64,000 bases of DNA from Novosphingobium marinum (lineage in GTDB: Bacteria; Pseudomonadota; Alphaproteobacteria; Sphingomonadales; Sphingomonadaceae): the NCBI RefSeq assembly GCF_013408095.1, contig NZ_JACBZF010000003.1, forward strand, positions 248,001-312,000, written 5' to 3'. Positions 38,002-46,856 of this stretch are shown in pieces. The translations under genes were made by a program, and so were the position numbers. The notes beneath the pieces were generated by a model. It was not told the DNA's origin, searched no databases, and worked only from the letters and a program-made list of their open reading frames with translations. Positions within the stretch are counted from its first letter, which is position 1. Every line of letters begins with the position of its first letter.

Positions 38002-38978
38002 GGTATCCTGCATCCGAGAAGCTGGAGATCATCAGCATCGTCGAGCAGTCGCACCTGTCCGCCAAGCGCACGCTGGACCAGCTCGGCATCGCCCGCCGGA
38101 CGTTCTATCGCTGGTATGACCGCTACCTCCAAGGCGGGCCGGAAGCGCTGGAGGATCGGCCATCGGCACCGAGCCGGGTGTGGAACCGCATCGGCGAGGA
38201 CATCCAGGACCAGATCGTCGAGATGGCGCTGGATCACAGTGAGCTGTCCCCGCGCGAGCTAGCCGTGCGCTTCACTGACGAGAAGCGCTACTTCGTGTCC
38301 GAAGCCACGGTTTACCGCCTGCTCAAGGCCCACGATCTGATCACCAGCCCGGCCTATGTCGTGATCAAGGCCGCCGATCAGTTCCACACCAAGACCACCC
38401 GGCCGAACGAGATGTGGCAGACCGACTTTACCTACTTCAAGATCATCGGTTGGGGCTGGATGTATCTGTCGACCGTGCTCGACGACTTCTCGCGCTACAT
38501 CATCGCCTGGAAGCTTTGCACCAATATGCGGGCCGAGGACGTGACCGACACGCTGGACCTCGCTCTTGCGGCTTCCGGCTGCGACAGCGCCACGGTGCTG
38601 CACAAGCCCAGGCTGCTGTCGGATAATGGTCCCAGTTATATCGCGGGCGAACTGGCTGAATACATCGAGGCCCGGAAGATGAGCCATGTTCGCGGCGCCC
38701 CATGCCACCCGCAGACCCAGGGCAAGATCGAGCGCTGGCATCAGACCCTGAAGAACCGCATCCTGCTGGAAAACTACTTCCTGCCCGGCGACCTCGAGGC
38801 CCGGATCGAGGCGTTCGTCGAGCACTACAACCACCAGCGATACCACGAGAGCCTGAACAACGTGACGCCCGCCGATGCCTACTTCGGCAGAGCCCCAACC
38901 ATCATCAAACAGCGTGAAAGGATCAAGCGACAGACCATCGAACATCGGCGCTTGCAACACCGCAGGCTCGCCGCCTAA
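37998..38978 (+). CDS. IS3-family transposase OrfB (integrase catalytic domain)
   Basis: 326-aa rve-type DDE protein. Catalytic residues: Asp in WQTDFTYFK, Asp in LLSDNGPSY and Glu in GKIERWHQTLKNR, in the DD(35)E arrangement; the end HYNHQRYHESLNNVTPADAYFG is typical of IS3 OrfB. The ATG at 37998 overlaps the OrfA stop, and the same frame can also be reached by frameshift at the upstream A-run. Appears intact, so the element may still be active. Confidence 0.92.
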   Translation: MRYPASEKLEIISIVEQSHLSAKRTLDQLGIARRTFYRWYDRYLQGGPEALEDRPSAPSRVWNRIGEDIQDQIVEMALDHSELSPRELAVRFTDEKRYFVSEATVYRLLKAHDLITSPAYVVIKAADQFHTKTTRPNEMWQTDFTYFKIIGWGWMYLSTVLDDFSRYIIAWKLCTNMRAEDVTDTLDLALAASGCDSATVLHKPRLLSDNGPSYIAGELAEYIEARKMSHVRGAPCHPQTQGKIERWHQTLKNRILLENYFLPGDLEARIEAFVEHYNHQRYHESLNNVTPADAYFGRAPTIIKQRERIKRQTIEHRRLQHRRLAA

Positions 38979-39013
38979 CATCAATCCCCAGACGAGGCCG
39001 ACACTCCGCTAAT

Positions 39014-39610
39014 CTACGCCGCGAGTTGCGCCAAATGTTCTGACGACGGACAATCGAACTTCGCGATTTCGTAGCGCTTTAGCGCTGCGGAATACCAGTC
39101 GTCGAAATACTCCTGCGACATCGCCAGCGCCTCACCGGCAGTCTTGGGCTTGGGCGTGTGGAGCTCGGTGTCATCGGATTGGTAAAGCGCGATACCGTCC
39201 TTCGCGACGTCCATGAAGAAATAGCGTCCGTGCGCGAGACCGTCGTTCACCTCCTGCAGGGTATGAACGATAAAGTTGACCGGCGTCTTGAGCGATTTGG
39301 TCACGCCGTACTCGCGCATCAGCCGGTCATCGAGCTTCGACCAGTACTTGACCCGGTCGACCAGCCGCTTGTCGTTGACGATGATGAGCAAATCGTAGTC
39401 CGACTGGTAGCCCTTGGCCGTATGCGGCTCGTCGACCCAAGTGCCGCGGGCATAGCTGCCGTAGAGAATGACCTTGAGAATGCGACCGGCCTTCTTCCAC
39501 TCGTGCTTCGCCAGCGCAAAGGCATCATCGAATTCTTCGAAGATCAGCTGCACCACGCGCTCAAGTTCGCGTTGCTTTTGCGGAGGCAGATGATCTAGTT
39601 CGGTGCGCAT
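39014..39610 (-). pseudogene. MNT-HEPN-type nucleotidyltransferase, truncated by IS3
   Basis: 198-codon remnant of a nucleotidyltransferase with a C-terminal HEPN domain. The catalytic motif GSYARGTW with SDYDLLIIV lies near residues 55-85. The HEPN part begins with AMSQEYFDDWYSAALKRYEIAKF, but the frame then enters the IS3 right end at 39052 and the last 13 residues are IS sequence. Most of the HEPN domain, including the expected R-x4-6-H RNase motif, is lost. Start ATG at 39610 preferred over an upstream in-frame codon. Such fusions act as toxin-antitoxin or regulatory proteins; this copy is probably dead. Confidence 0.72.
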
Positions 39611-39744
39611 TACTGGACCTTTAGCAAGCACTTGGAATGGTTGCACCCTCGCATTCCTGCAGGTGCGCCGGCGCATGAAAGAAAGCGTTCCTCTGCTCTA
39701 TTCATGTGGGTTTCCTGCCGGACTATCGAAGGTCTTTGTCAGGG

Positions 39745-40215
39745 CTACGCCGGAGGCTCTGGGCCGTCTCCGTCCGGATTTTCAATCTCACCCCGCCTTG
39801 GTTCTGAAGCCGCGCGAATGAGATCGTCAGCGAGATGCCTGCCTGTTTCCATGCGCCGCGCGAGCGCTTCGACGAAGAAGTCGAACCGCTTTTCTGCATC
39901 GGCACGCGCAGCGGCATTGGCTTCAAACGGCATGGCCGGGGTCACCGCCAGCCATCGCCTGAGGTAGAGCGCGAATGCCTCGTTCCCGACCTCGATATGA
40001 TAGTCGAGCTTGCCGATCTGTCGGCCTATGCGATCAAGGCGTCGGCTGAAGGCCGCTTCCATGCGTTCCGATCCATCGGGAGAGAGAAAAGAGCCGACGG
40101 CGGCCTCTACCACCGAAGCCTGGGAAACGCGCTTTCGACCCGCATAGTCTGCAAGCTGCCTGGAAAGGGCTGGCGGCAGGCGGAAGGTATGCTTGATACG
40201 GTTGCCCTTTCTCAT
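39745..40215 (-). CDS. CopG-like ribbon-helix-helix protein next to traG
   Basis: 156-aa protein with an N-terminal RHH-like segment (KHTFRLPPALSRQLADYAGRKRVSQASVVEAAV, in pieces) and a helical C-terminal half. CopG-family proteins at this place beside traG are thought to be relaxosome accessory or regulatory factors. Its ATG overlaps the traG stop by four bases (ATGA), so it is co-translated with traG. Last backbone gene before the cargo region. Confidence 0.75.
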   Translation of the reverse strand: MRKGNRIKHTFRLPPALSRQLADYAGRKRVSQASVVEAAVGSFLSPDGSERMEAAFSRRLDRIGRQIGKLDYHIEVGNEAFALYLRRWLAVTPAMPFEANAAARADAEKRFDFFVEALARRMETGRHLADDLIRAASEPRRGEIENPDGDGPEPPA

Positions 40216-42206
40216 AGCTCGATCCCGTCGCCGGGATCGAGCGCAGCGCGCCGCGCATTGGCCTGCATCCGCTCGGCCATTCTGCGATTGCGGTTTGCCT
40301 GATCGTCGTCCGTTCGGTCGGCAAACTCAAATTCGTTGGGGATCTCGACTGGCGGCGGCGCCACATCTTCGTATTCCGGCAATTCAGGGGATTGGCGGAT
40401 CCCGCCATCGGACTGGCGATCATCGACCTGAAACTCTTCAGACGCGGTCGGCGATTTCTCCAATTGCGAAGGCGCGGTCACATGTCTCCCGTGCCATTCG
40501 CTCTCGTCCGCTGCGAACTCCGGCTTTTCAACCGTCGGTGGACACTCCACCCGTTTGCTGAGCCGCGGATCGCGGTAGTAGCGCGCTTTCCTGGCACGGA
40601 TCGGATGCACGCCTGCGAGCATCACGATTTCGTCGGTATCGGGAAGCTGCATGATCTCGCCCTGGGTCAGAAGAGCGCGCGCCGTCTCCGAGCGCGAGAC
40701 CATCAAATGACCGAGCCACGGGGAGAGGCGGTGCCCGGCATAATTGCGCATTGCCCGGGTTTCGGTGGCGGTCCCGAGCGATTCCGAAACGCGCTTTGCG
40801 GTTCGCTCGTCATTGGTCGCGAAGCACACCCGCACATGGCAATTGTCGAGAATGGCATTGTTCTGTCCGTAGGCCTTCTCGATCTGATTCAATGACTGGG
40901 CGATCAGAAAGGCCTTGATGCCGTAGCCCGCCATGAAGGCGAGCGCGCTTTCGAAGAAGTCGAGCCTGCCCAAAGCCGGGAACTCGTCGAGCATAAGGAG
41001 AAGCCGCTCGCGACCGGCACCTTCCTGCAGGTCCTCGGTCAGGCGTCTTCCGAGCTGATTGAGGATGAGCCGGATAAGCGGCTTGGTGCGGCTGATGTCT
41101 GACGGCGGGACGACGAGATAGAGCGTGACCGGCCGGCCCTGTGCCACGAGGTCCGCGATGCGCCATTCGCAATGCCGCGTGACGCTGGCGATGACCGGAT
41201 CGCGGTAAAGCCCGAGGAACGACATGGCGGTCGAGAGCACGCCCGAGCGTTCGTTTTCCGACTTGTTGAGCAATTCTCTCGCCGCGCTCGCAACCACCGG
41301 ATGGACGCCGTCTTCCCCCAGATGCGGCGTGCGCATCATTGCGGTCAGTGTCGCCTCGATCGATCGGCGCGGATCGGACAGGAAGTTCGCCACCCCGGCA
41401 AGCGTCTTGTCAGGCTCGGCATAAAGCACATGCAGAATGGCCCCGACGAGCAGCGCATGGCTGGTCTTCTCCCAGTGGTTGCGCCGTTCAAGCGAGCCTT
41501 CGGGATCGACCAGCACATCGGCGATGTTCTGCACGTCGCGCACCTCGTTGATGCCGCGTCGCACTTCCATCAGCGGGTTATAGGCTGCCGACGCCTCATT
41601 GGTCGGATCAAACAGAAGCGTGCGACTGAACCGGGAGCGGAAGCCTGCGGTCAGCTCCCAGTTCTCGCCCTTGATATCATGCACGATCGCCGAGTGGGGC
41701 CAGGTCAGCAGCGTCGGGACGACAAGGCCTACACCTTTGCCGCTGCGGGTCGGTGCGAAGCAGAGCACATGTTCGGGCCCGTCGTGACGAAGATAGAGAT
41801 TGGCATGCTGGCCGATAATGACGCCCTTGCCTGCCAGAAGGCCCACGCGTGATATTTCGGAACGGGTCGCCCAGCGCGCCGAGCCATAAGTCGCGCTGTT
41901 CCTGATCTCTCGGGCGCGCCAGACCGACATGCCGATCGCGACCGCCACCGACACGAGACCGCCCGATGCGGCAATCATTCCGCCGATCTCGAAGATGCGC
42001 GGCGCATAGGCTTCGTAGCTGAACCACCACCAGAAGATGGCATAAGGCGGATAGACGGGCGCTCCGGAGACACTGAACCACGGCGCGCCCAATTGTGCTT
42101 GATAGCCGAGCGCGTGCGCCGTCCATTGAGTACCCGCCCACACACCTGCGAGCGTGAGAGCAAAGACGACGAGTATCTGACCCCACAATATCCGGGTTGC
42201 CGACAA
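40212..42206 (-). CDS. traG: TraG, type IV coupling protein (VirD4 family)
   Basis: Coupling ATPase of 664 aa that brings the relaxosome to the mating channel. Two N-terminal membrane segments (ILVVFALTLAGVWAG and a helix pair near residues 55-95) anchor it; Walker A APTRSGKG is near residues 150-157 and Walker B LLMLDEFPALG near residues 399-409. The order traG then trbB expected in trb-type elements is interrupted here by 34 kb of cargo. Confidence 0.94.
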   Translation of the reverse strand: MSATRILWGQILVVFALTLAGVWAGTQWTAHALGYQAQLGAPWFSVSGAPVYPPYAIFWWWFSYEAYAPRIFEIGGMIAASGGLVSVAVAIGMSVWRAREIRNSATYGSARWATRSEISRVGLLAGKGVIIGQHANLYLRHDGPEHVLCFAPTRSGKGVGLVVPTLLTWPHSAIVHDIKGENWELTAGFRSRFSRTLLFDPTNEASAAYNPLMEVRRGINEVRDVQNIADVLVDPEGSLERRNHWEKTSHALLVGAILHVLYAEPDKTLAGVANFLSDPRRSIEATLTAMMRTPHLGEDGVHPVVASAARELLNKSENERSGVLSTAMSFLGLYRDPVIASVTRHCEWRIADLVAQGRPVTLYLVVPPSDISRTKPLIRLILNQLGRRLTEDLQEGAGRERLLLMLDEFPALGRLDFFESALAFMAGYGIKAFLIAQSLNQIEKAYGQNNAILDNCHVRVCFATNDERTAKRVSESLGTATETRAMRNYAGHRLSPWLGHLMVSRSETARALLTQGEIMQLPDTDEIVMLAGVHPIRARKARYYRDPRLSKRVECPPTVEKPEFAADESEWHGRHVTAPSQLEKSPTASEEFQVDDRQSDGGIRQSPELPEYEDVAPPPVEIPNEFEFADRTDDDQANRNRRMAERMQANARRAALDPGDGIEL

Positions 42207-42306
42207 GGCTGGCTCCTTTCGTGAAGGACAGCACGGCGGCTTTGCATTGCATATTCAAGTCGGAAGCTGCGTGATCGCAGGTTGGCGTAGCAAAAGCGGC
42301 GTACGG

Positions 42307-43008
42307 CTAGATTGCTTCCCGACTATAGTCCGGGTTACCGGACCAGGTCAGGCGGTACATCGCCCCTTGCGCGACCGATTGCACGACGTTGGGCCACAGG
42401 GCCGCGATGCAAGTTCCATCCGCATGGCGCACAGAGGGATAGATAATGCCGTTATGACCGGCTGCGCGTGCCTGCGCCGCTAGAGCATTGCCGACAGGAT
42501 AGCCTTTCGTCTTGTCCGGATCGAGGGCCGGGTGTCCGGGCTGCTCGCGCAAATCGATGAAGACGCCCGCCATGCTGGCAATCATCTCGCCATATTCGAC
42601 AACGGCATCGAAATCGCCGGCATCGGCGAGCGCCTGTGTCAGGTGATGGCCGACCTCGGCAATACAGGTCTCGACATCGAGCGCGGCATACCATGCGCCG
42701 CGGTTCGCGGGGTTGAAGCGATTGGGCTCGCGCGGTTTGGCGTAGGCAAAGCTCGCATTGATGAACCTGGCATGCGGCACGCCGTGAACCAGTTCGTCGG
42801 CTGTCAGCCCGCCAAACCCGCGCTCTTCGGCGATCAGGCGCGAACTCGTCGCCCCCTCGATTTCAGCGAGCAGCGCAAGCTCGGCATCACTGTCGGCAAG
42901 TGGAGCCATGACCGCTTCGCGCAAGCGCGCGCTGGAAACGAGCCGGACAGTCCGCTCGAACGCTTCGCGGATCTGCGGCGGCTCGCCTGCCTCCTCAGAG
43001 CCCGCCAC
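42307..43008 (-). CDS. RES-domain toxin
   Basis: 233-aa RES protein: ARFINASFAYAKPREPNRFN, then AWYAALDVETCIAEVGHHL, carry the conserved Arg, Tyr and Glu of the NAD-handling active site. RES toxins degrade NAD or ADP-ribosylate a target. The paired Xre/MbcA-type antitoxin gene lies immediately upstream and overlaps by 14 bases. Sits between traG and the relaxase gene, where it would stabilise the element. Confidence 0.88.
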   Translation of the reverse strand: MAGSEEAGEPPQIREAFERTVRLVSSARLREAVMAPLADSDAELALLAEIEGATSSRLIAEERGFGGLTADELVHGVPHARFINASFAYAKPREPNRFNPANRGAWYAALDVETCIAEVGHHLTQALADAGDFDAVVEYGEMIASMAGVFIDLREQPGHPALDPDKTKGYPVGNALAAQARAAGHNGIIYPSVRHADGTCIAALWPNVVQSVAQGAMYRLTWSGNPDYSREAI

Positions 43009-43426
43009 GAAGCGCGTCGATATATTGTCTGGTCTCCAGCATGCGCGGAATGCCGCCTTCGATCATCGCCCCGATGGGCGAGCGGCGATCAAACAACGGG
43101 GCCCTGTTTTCGAGCTTTGGCCAGCGATCGGCCATGTCGTTGGCGAACAGCAGATGCAGTCCCTTGAACAGACCGATCAGCGCCGACGCGCGGGTCAGCT
43201 GGTCCTGACCGAGCGAGCCCTCCCAGGTTCCGGCTTTCATCCGGTCCCAGGTGCTTTCGGACACGCCGAGCAGCGCAGCGCCCTCAGCGTTGCTCGCACC
43301 CCAGGCCCCAATGAGGCGCAGCACGGCCTTTACCGCAGCGCTGGTGAGGCGGCTGCGATCACCGTCGCTTGCAAAGGTCTGAAGCCCCGGGGGAGCTTCG
43401 GCATGCTGAATCGCTGCACTTACCAT
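42995..43426 (-). CDS. Xre/MbcA/ParS-type antitoxin (DUF2384)
   Basis: 143-aa antitoxin of the RES-Xre class from the ATG at 43426, which has AGGAG six bases upstream. An HTH-like part (LGVSESTWDRMKAGTWEG) is followed by the toxin-binding DUF2384 domain ending LFDRRSPIGAMIEGGIPRM and YIDALRGGL. The longer frame to 43504 would cross the promoter. Antitoxin first, toxin second is the usual gene order. Confidence 0.87.
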   Translation of the reverse strand: MVSAAIQHAEAPPGLQTFASDGDRSRLTSAAVKAVLRLIGAWGASNAEGAALLGVSESTWDRMKAGTWEGSLGQDQLTRASALIGLFKGLHLLFANDMADRWPKLENRAPLFDRRSPIGAMIEGGIPRMLETRQYIDALRGGL

Positions 43427-43438
43427 ATCGCATCTCCT

Positions 43439-43474
43439 GATGCGTTTATAAGCATCATATGGTGCGTTTGTCAA
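43439..43474 (-). promoter_or_regulatory. Consensus-like promoter of the RES-Xre operon with overlapping palindromes
   Basis: On the minus strand TTGACA (43469-43474) and TTATAA (43446-43451) are 17 bases apart, a near-consensus sigma-70 promoter, unusual for this GC-rich window. Two dyads overlap it: GATGC-N8-GCATC (43439-43456) over the -10, and GCACCATATGATGC (43452-43465) in the spacer. They are good candidates for autoregulation by the antitoxin complex. Confidence 0.7.
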
Positions 43475-43500
43475 GATTTCCGTTATGATGCCGGTGCTCC

Positions 43501-45243
43501 TCAAACCGCCGGACCGTGCGAACGCGCAAAGTTCCAGTCGACACCGCCTCGCACATGGACCTTGCCAGCGACTTCTTTTCCAAGATGCCGCTCGAGGTCT
43601 TGCCTCCAGGGCACGAGCTGCAAACCCACTCCGTCATCGATCATGGCGAAGCGACCCGACGCCAGCGAAATGCGCTCGCGGTAGATGCCGGAAATGTGAT
43701 CACCTTGCGTTACCGGATTTGCCAGACGACCATGACGCGCAGCCAGCGCTTTACCTGCCGCGTCCAGTTCCTGCTTGCGGAGCGTTCCGAGCAGGTTGCG
43801 CACCAAGGTCACGCTCCTACCATGTCGCTTCGCAAGACCTTGATCGACGAGCCAGTCACGGCGCTCGTCAAGAGCCTTCCGGACTTCATTGCCGAAGCCG
43901 CCTCCCAGCGACGCGGCTCGTGCCGACAGCAGCTGCCGGTCGAGCCAGGTCGCCCCGCGCGCGTCAATCTGCCGCTCGAGCGGCAGGTCCGAACGCACCA
44001 GCAGGCTGCTGCGCCGTCGCCCGTTGCGGTCGGTCCATTCGCCTGTCTCGACGATTGCGCCGGGTGCTGCATCGCTTGTCTGGTCCAGATCGGGAAAACG
44101 CAGATAATGCGTACGCCCGTCCACTCCTTCGACGATCGCATAAGCCTCGCCTGTCAGCTCGTTATGGAAACCGCGCTCGACCAACCTGCCGATGACTCGG
44201 CGGTTCTCGTCTTCGCCATGCAGCGCGAAGGCTGCAGGGGCAACTTGTACGCCCCGTTCACTCATCGCCTTGTGCAAGGTCTTGATGATGTCGCCGCGCT
44301 CGCCAAGCGCGCGCAAGGTCGGTTCGAGATCTGCGGCCAAGGTCCAGCGCGCCGCCCCGATCCGCTCGGCCAATCCCATGCGTTCGAGCGTTCGTGCGCG
44401 GCCGATAAGGAATGCGCGGTTGCTGCGGCGTGTCGCATCGACTTCGGGGGACAAATCGACCACGCCGAGATCGTCGCGTTGCTTTTGCAGCCGGCGGTCG
44501 AGTGAGGTCCAGCGCTCGGCATCGACCTCGCGGCGAAGCGCTAGCTGAATATCGCGCTCGCTGCGCGGCCCGAGTTCGATAGTGACGCGCTCCTGGGCAC
44601 GGGCACGCATGCCTTCGCTGATATAAGAGCGATCGATCACCAGATCCCTGCCGTCCGAGGCAACTCCGCGGACCAGAACATGGACGTGCGGGTTATCGGT
44701 ATTCCAGTGATCGACCGCTACCCAGTCGAGGCTGGTGTCGAGGTCGCTCGCCATATCTTCAAGCAGTTCGCGCGTGAAAGCGCGCAGGTCAGCCATCTCG
44801 CTCGCGTCTTCCGGCGACACGATGAAGCGGAAGTGATGCCGGTCGTCTTCGCAGCGCGCGGCGAAGGCATCGCCATCGACCTCATCCGACGAGGCATCGA
44901 ACATCTGGGCATCCGATCCGTCACGGGTGACGCCGTCGCGTTCGAGATAGGCGATGTGGCGAGCGAGCGGTGCAGAGCGGAAGCGGCTGCCGCCATGACG
45001 AACGACGCGCGCCTTGATGATGACCCGCCGCTGGAAAGCATGGGGGCTGCCTCTGAACGCAGCATGTTTGCCGCGCCCCAGGTGACCGGCTCCGCCACCT
45101 GCCCGGCCTCGCCCGAGCGGTGTATAGCCTGACCGGCGTGAGGCCTGCAGCACGCGTCCCACCAGCGAACCGGCCTTGCGATAGGCGCGCGCATCGCTGT
45201 CTCTCGACCGACCCGGCCTGATGTCGAATTCGTCGTCAGCCAC
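43501..45243 (-). CDS. DUF3363-type relaxase (VirD2-like)
   Basis: DNA relaxase of about 580 aa that nicks oriT and pilots the transferred strand. The metal-binding HxH motif is NPHVHVLVRG near residue 185; the N-terminal basic region (GSPHAFQRRVIIKARVVRH) and C-terminal DUF3363 part are as in Tn4371/ICE relaxases of this type. The start is taken as the GTG at 45243 (VADDEFDIRPGR); a TTG two codons upstream is also possible. No strong ribosome binding site. Downstream is the RES-Xre pair; upstream is the tandem insertion sequence. Confidence 0.88.
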   Translation of the reverse strand: MADDEFDIRPGRSRDSDARAYRKAGSLVGRVLQASRRSGYTPLGRGRAGGGAGHLGRGKHAAFRGSPHAFQRRVIIKARVVRHGGSRFRSAPLARHIAYLERDGVTRDGSDAQMFDASSDEVDGDAFAARCEDDRHHFRFIVSPEDASEMADLRAFTRELLEDMASDLDTSLDWVAVDHWNTDNPHVHVLVRGVASDGRDLVIDRSYISEGMRARAQERVTIELGPRSERDIQLALRREVDAERWTSLDRRLQKQRDDLGVVDLSPEVDATRRSNRAFLIGRARTLERMGLAERIGAARWTLAADLEPTLRALGERGDIIKTLHKAMSERGVQVAPAAFALHGEDENRRVIGRLVERGFHNELTGEAYAIVEGVDGRTHYLRFPDLDQTSDAAPGAIVETGEWTDRNGRRRSSLLVRSDLPLERQIDARGATWLDRQLLSARAASLGGGFGNEVRKALDERRDWLVDQGLAKRHGRSVTLVRNLLGTLRKQELDAAGKALAARHGRLANPVTQGDHISGIYRERISLASGRFAMIDDGVGLQLVPWRQDLERHLGKEVAGKVHVRGGVDWNFARSHGPAV

Positions 45244-45253
45244 AGACAAGAAA

Positions 45254-45316
45254 ATCGGAAGACGGCGCTTTCAGCATTGAAAAGCCTAAGGATTCCGATC
45301 CAAGCGCCTGCAGGCG
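45254..45316. other. Dyad-rich stretch upstream of the relaxase gene (possible oriT remnant)
   Basis: ATCGGAA (45254-45260) and TTCCGAT (45293-45299) form an inverted pair, and CGCCTGCAGGCG (45305-45316) is a perfect 12-bp palindrome. The stretch lies between the relaxase start and the insertion-sequence dimer. oriT often lies next to the relaxase gene, but no nick-site consensus was recognised. Confidence 0.25.
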
Positions 45317-45767
45317 TACAGCAGAGACGGCGCATATTCTCCCGCAAAACCAACCACCTGCAGCCCGGCCGACGGCGCTGCTTTTATCTCGCCATCTTAT
45401 TTGGCTTCGTTTTTGAGCAAGTATTCGCCATCGTCGTTTCCTCTCTTTAGCACTAAAAGACCAACTATTCGACGCCAATGTAGGCTGGTCTGCGAAGTAG
45501 CGGTTGAGGTCTGATACGCCGCGCAATCTTCCGTGCTCATCGAAGCCGGTATCGCTCTGCATCGAGGCGATACTTGGGCGCTCGCGGCACATGTCGCTAT
45601 CGGAGTTACGGGGCATCGTCACAGGCAATCAAGCGTGGTCAGTCTGCACTGCCACAGGCGAGATATCGTGCTTCCCGTTGTCCTGGTCTGTATCATTCCT
45701 TCTGCCGCTTGCGCGGACCTCCGTATGTTGTCGAGCCGTCAGTCGGCTGCGTTCTTCGTGTTCGTCA

Positions 45768-46856
45768 TCATGACCGCGCGTAGCTCAGCCGCTGCATCTT
45801 GGCGGCGTAGGCGCTGTCGAACTCGTGCGCTTCGGCGTCGGGATCGCCGACATAGAACGTGCCGTCGCGCCACATCGCATGCATCACGATGGCGAGCTTG
45901 CGGGCGACCGCGACACGCGCCTTGGCGTGGCACTTGGTCTTCGCGAGCTTCAGTCCCCACGTCTTGATCGTGTCGCGCCCCTTGAACCGGGTGAGCATCG
46001 CGGATGCAGCCTCGTAGAGCGCGCGGCGCATATCGGGATCACCCGCCTTGCTGATGCGGCCCTTCACGTCGATCGACGAGCCCGACTGCCAGCGGCGCGA
46101 GGTAAGCCCGAAGTATGCTGCGACGTTGCGCGAGCGGCGGAAGCGGGTGGGATCATCGATCGCGCTCTTGAAGCTCAGCGCGGTCACCGGGCCGACGCCC
46201 GGGATCGCCATGAACCGGCGGCACAGCTCGTCGCGCATGGCGAGCTGGGTGACGAGCTTGTGCAGGATCAGATACTCTTCCCACAGCGCCGCGCGGGCTC
46301 TGAGCATGCAGTCCATCAGCCCTGCGGTCATCGCATCGCCTGCGACCGCCTCGCGCACGGCCTTCGCCATCGATCCGCGTCCGACCTTGCCAAGCCGGAT
46401 CCCGAACACCTTCAGCGAGTGGCGGATGGCGTTCTCGATATCGAGGAACTTGCGCTTGAGGTTGCGCCGCTGGACCAGCAGCAGGCGTATCCGGTAGCAC
46501 TCCTCGGTCTTGATATGCGCCTGCCGGAACCACCCGGTGCGCATGATATGGGCGATACCGAGCGCATCGGCGGCGTCGGTCTTGTTGCGCTGGGCCGACA
46601 GCGCGGCGCGCACATGGCGCGTCTCCAGACAGACGGCGGGCAAGCCCAGCTCGATCAATCCGGCATGCAGCCACGGCGATACCGATCCCGCCTCATGGCC
46701 GACCCGGCGCAGCCGTCCCGCAAACCGCTCCAGCGCCTCAGCGATCAGCTCCGGCTCGGTCGGGACCTCGGTCTCCAGTACCACCTTCCCGTCATCGCCC
46801 ACCACACAGATCGCGGTCTCCTCGATCGATACATCGAGCCCTGCAAAGTACTCCAT
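45768..46856 (-). CDS. IS110-family transposase, copy 1
   Basis: DEDD recombinase of 362 aa: FAGLDVSIEETAICVV (Asp), GHEAGSVSPWL (Glu) and KTDAADALGIAHIM (Asp pair) in the RuvC-like domain, PGVGPVTALSFKSAI and AAYFGLTSRRWQSG in the C-terminal half. The ATG at 46856 has AGGAG seven bases upstream. At the dimer junction the frame extends upstream into the other copy to 46997, adding 46 residues from an ATG that itself has a GAGAGGAAA leader. Confidence 0.92.
   Translation of the reverse strand: MEYFAGLDVSIEETAICVVGDDGKVVLETEVPTEPELIAEALERFAGRLRRVGHEAGSVSPWLHAGLIELGLPAVCLETRHVRAALSAQRNKTDAADALGIAHIMRTGWFRQAHIKTEECYRIRLLLVQRRNLKRKFLDIENAIRHSLKVFGIRLGKVGRGSMAKAVREAVAGDAMTAGLMDCMLRARAALWEEYLILHKLVTQLAMRDELCRRFMAIPGVGPVTALSFKSAIDDPTRFRRSRNVAAYFGLTSRRWQSGSSIDVKGRISKAGDPDMRRALYEAASAMLTRFKGRDTIKTWGLKLAKTKCHAKARVAVARKLAIVMHAMWRDGTFYVGDPDAEAHEFDSAYAAKMQRLSYARS

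Larger units (their letters stand above)
37530..39052 (+). mobile_element. IS3-family insertion sequence
   Basis: 1523-bp element with two overlapping transposase frames. Imperfect 26-bp terminal inverted repeats are at 37530-37555 (starting TGTTCCCCGTCAGCACC) and 39027-39052 (reverse complement starting TGTCCGTCGTCAGAAC), 18 of 26 positions equal by eye. The flanking triplets (TGG on the left, ATC on the right) do not match, so no target duplication is present. Both neighbouring genes are truncated at the element's ends. Confidence 0.82.

Noticed and set aside
45533-45967. 144-codon plus-strand ORF, repeated at 47099-47533
   Set aside because: Its presence twice only reflects the IS dimer. 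It is Arg/Ser-rich, overlaps the transposase in antisense and has no motif; the region is better explained as the non-coding IS end.
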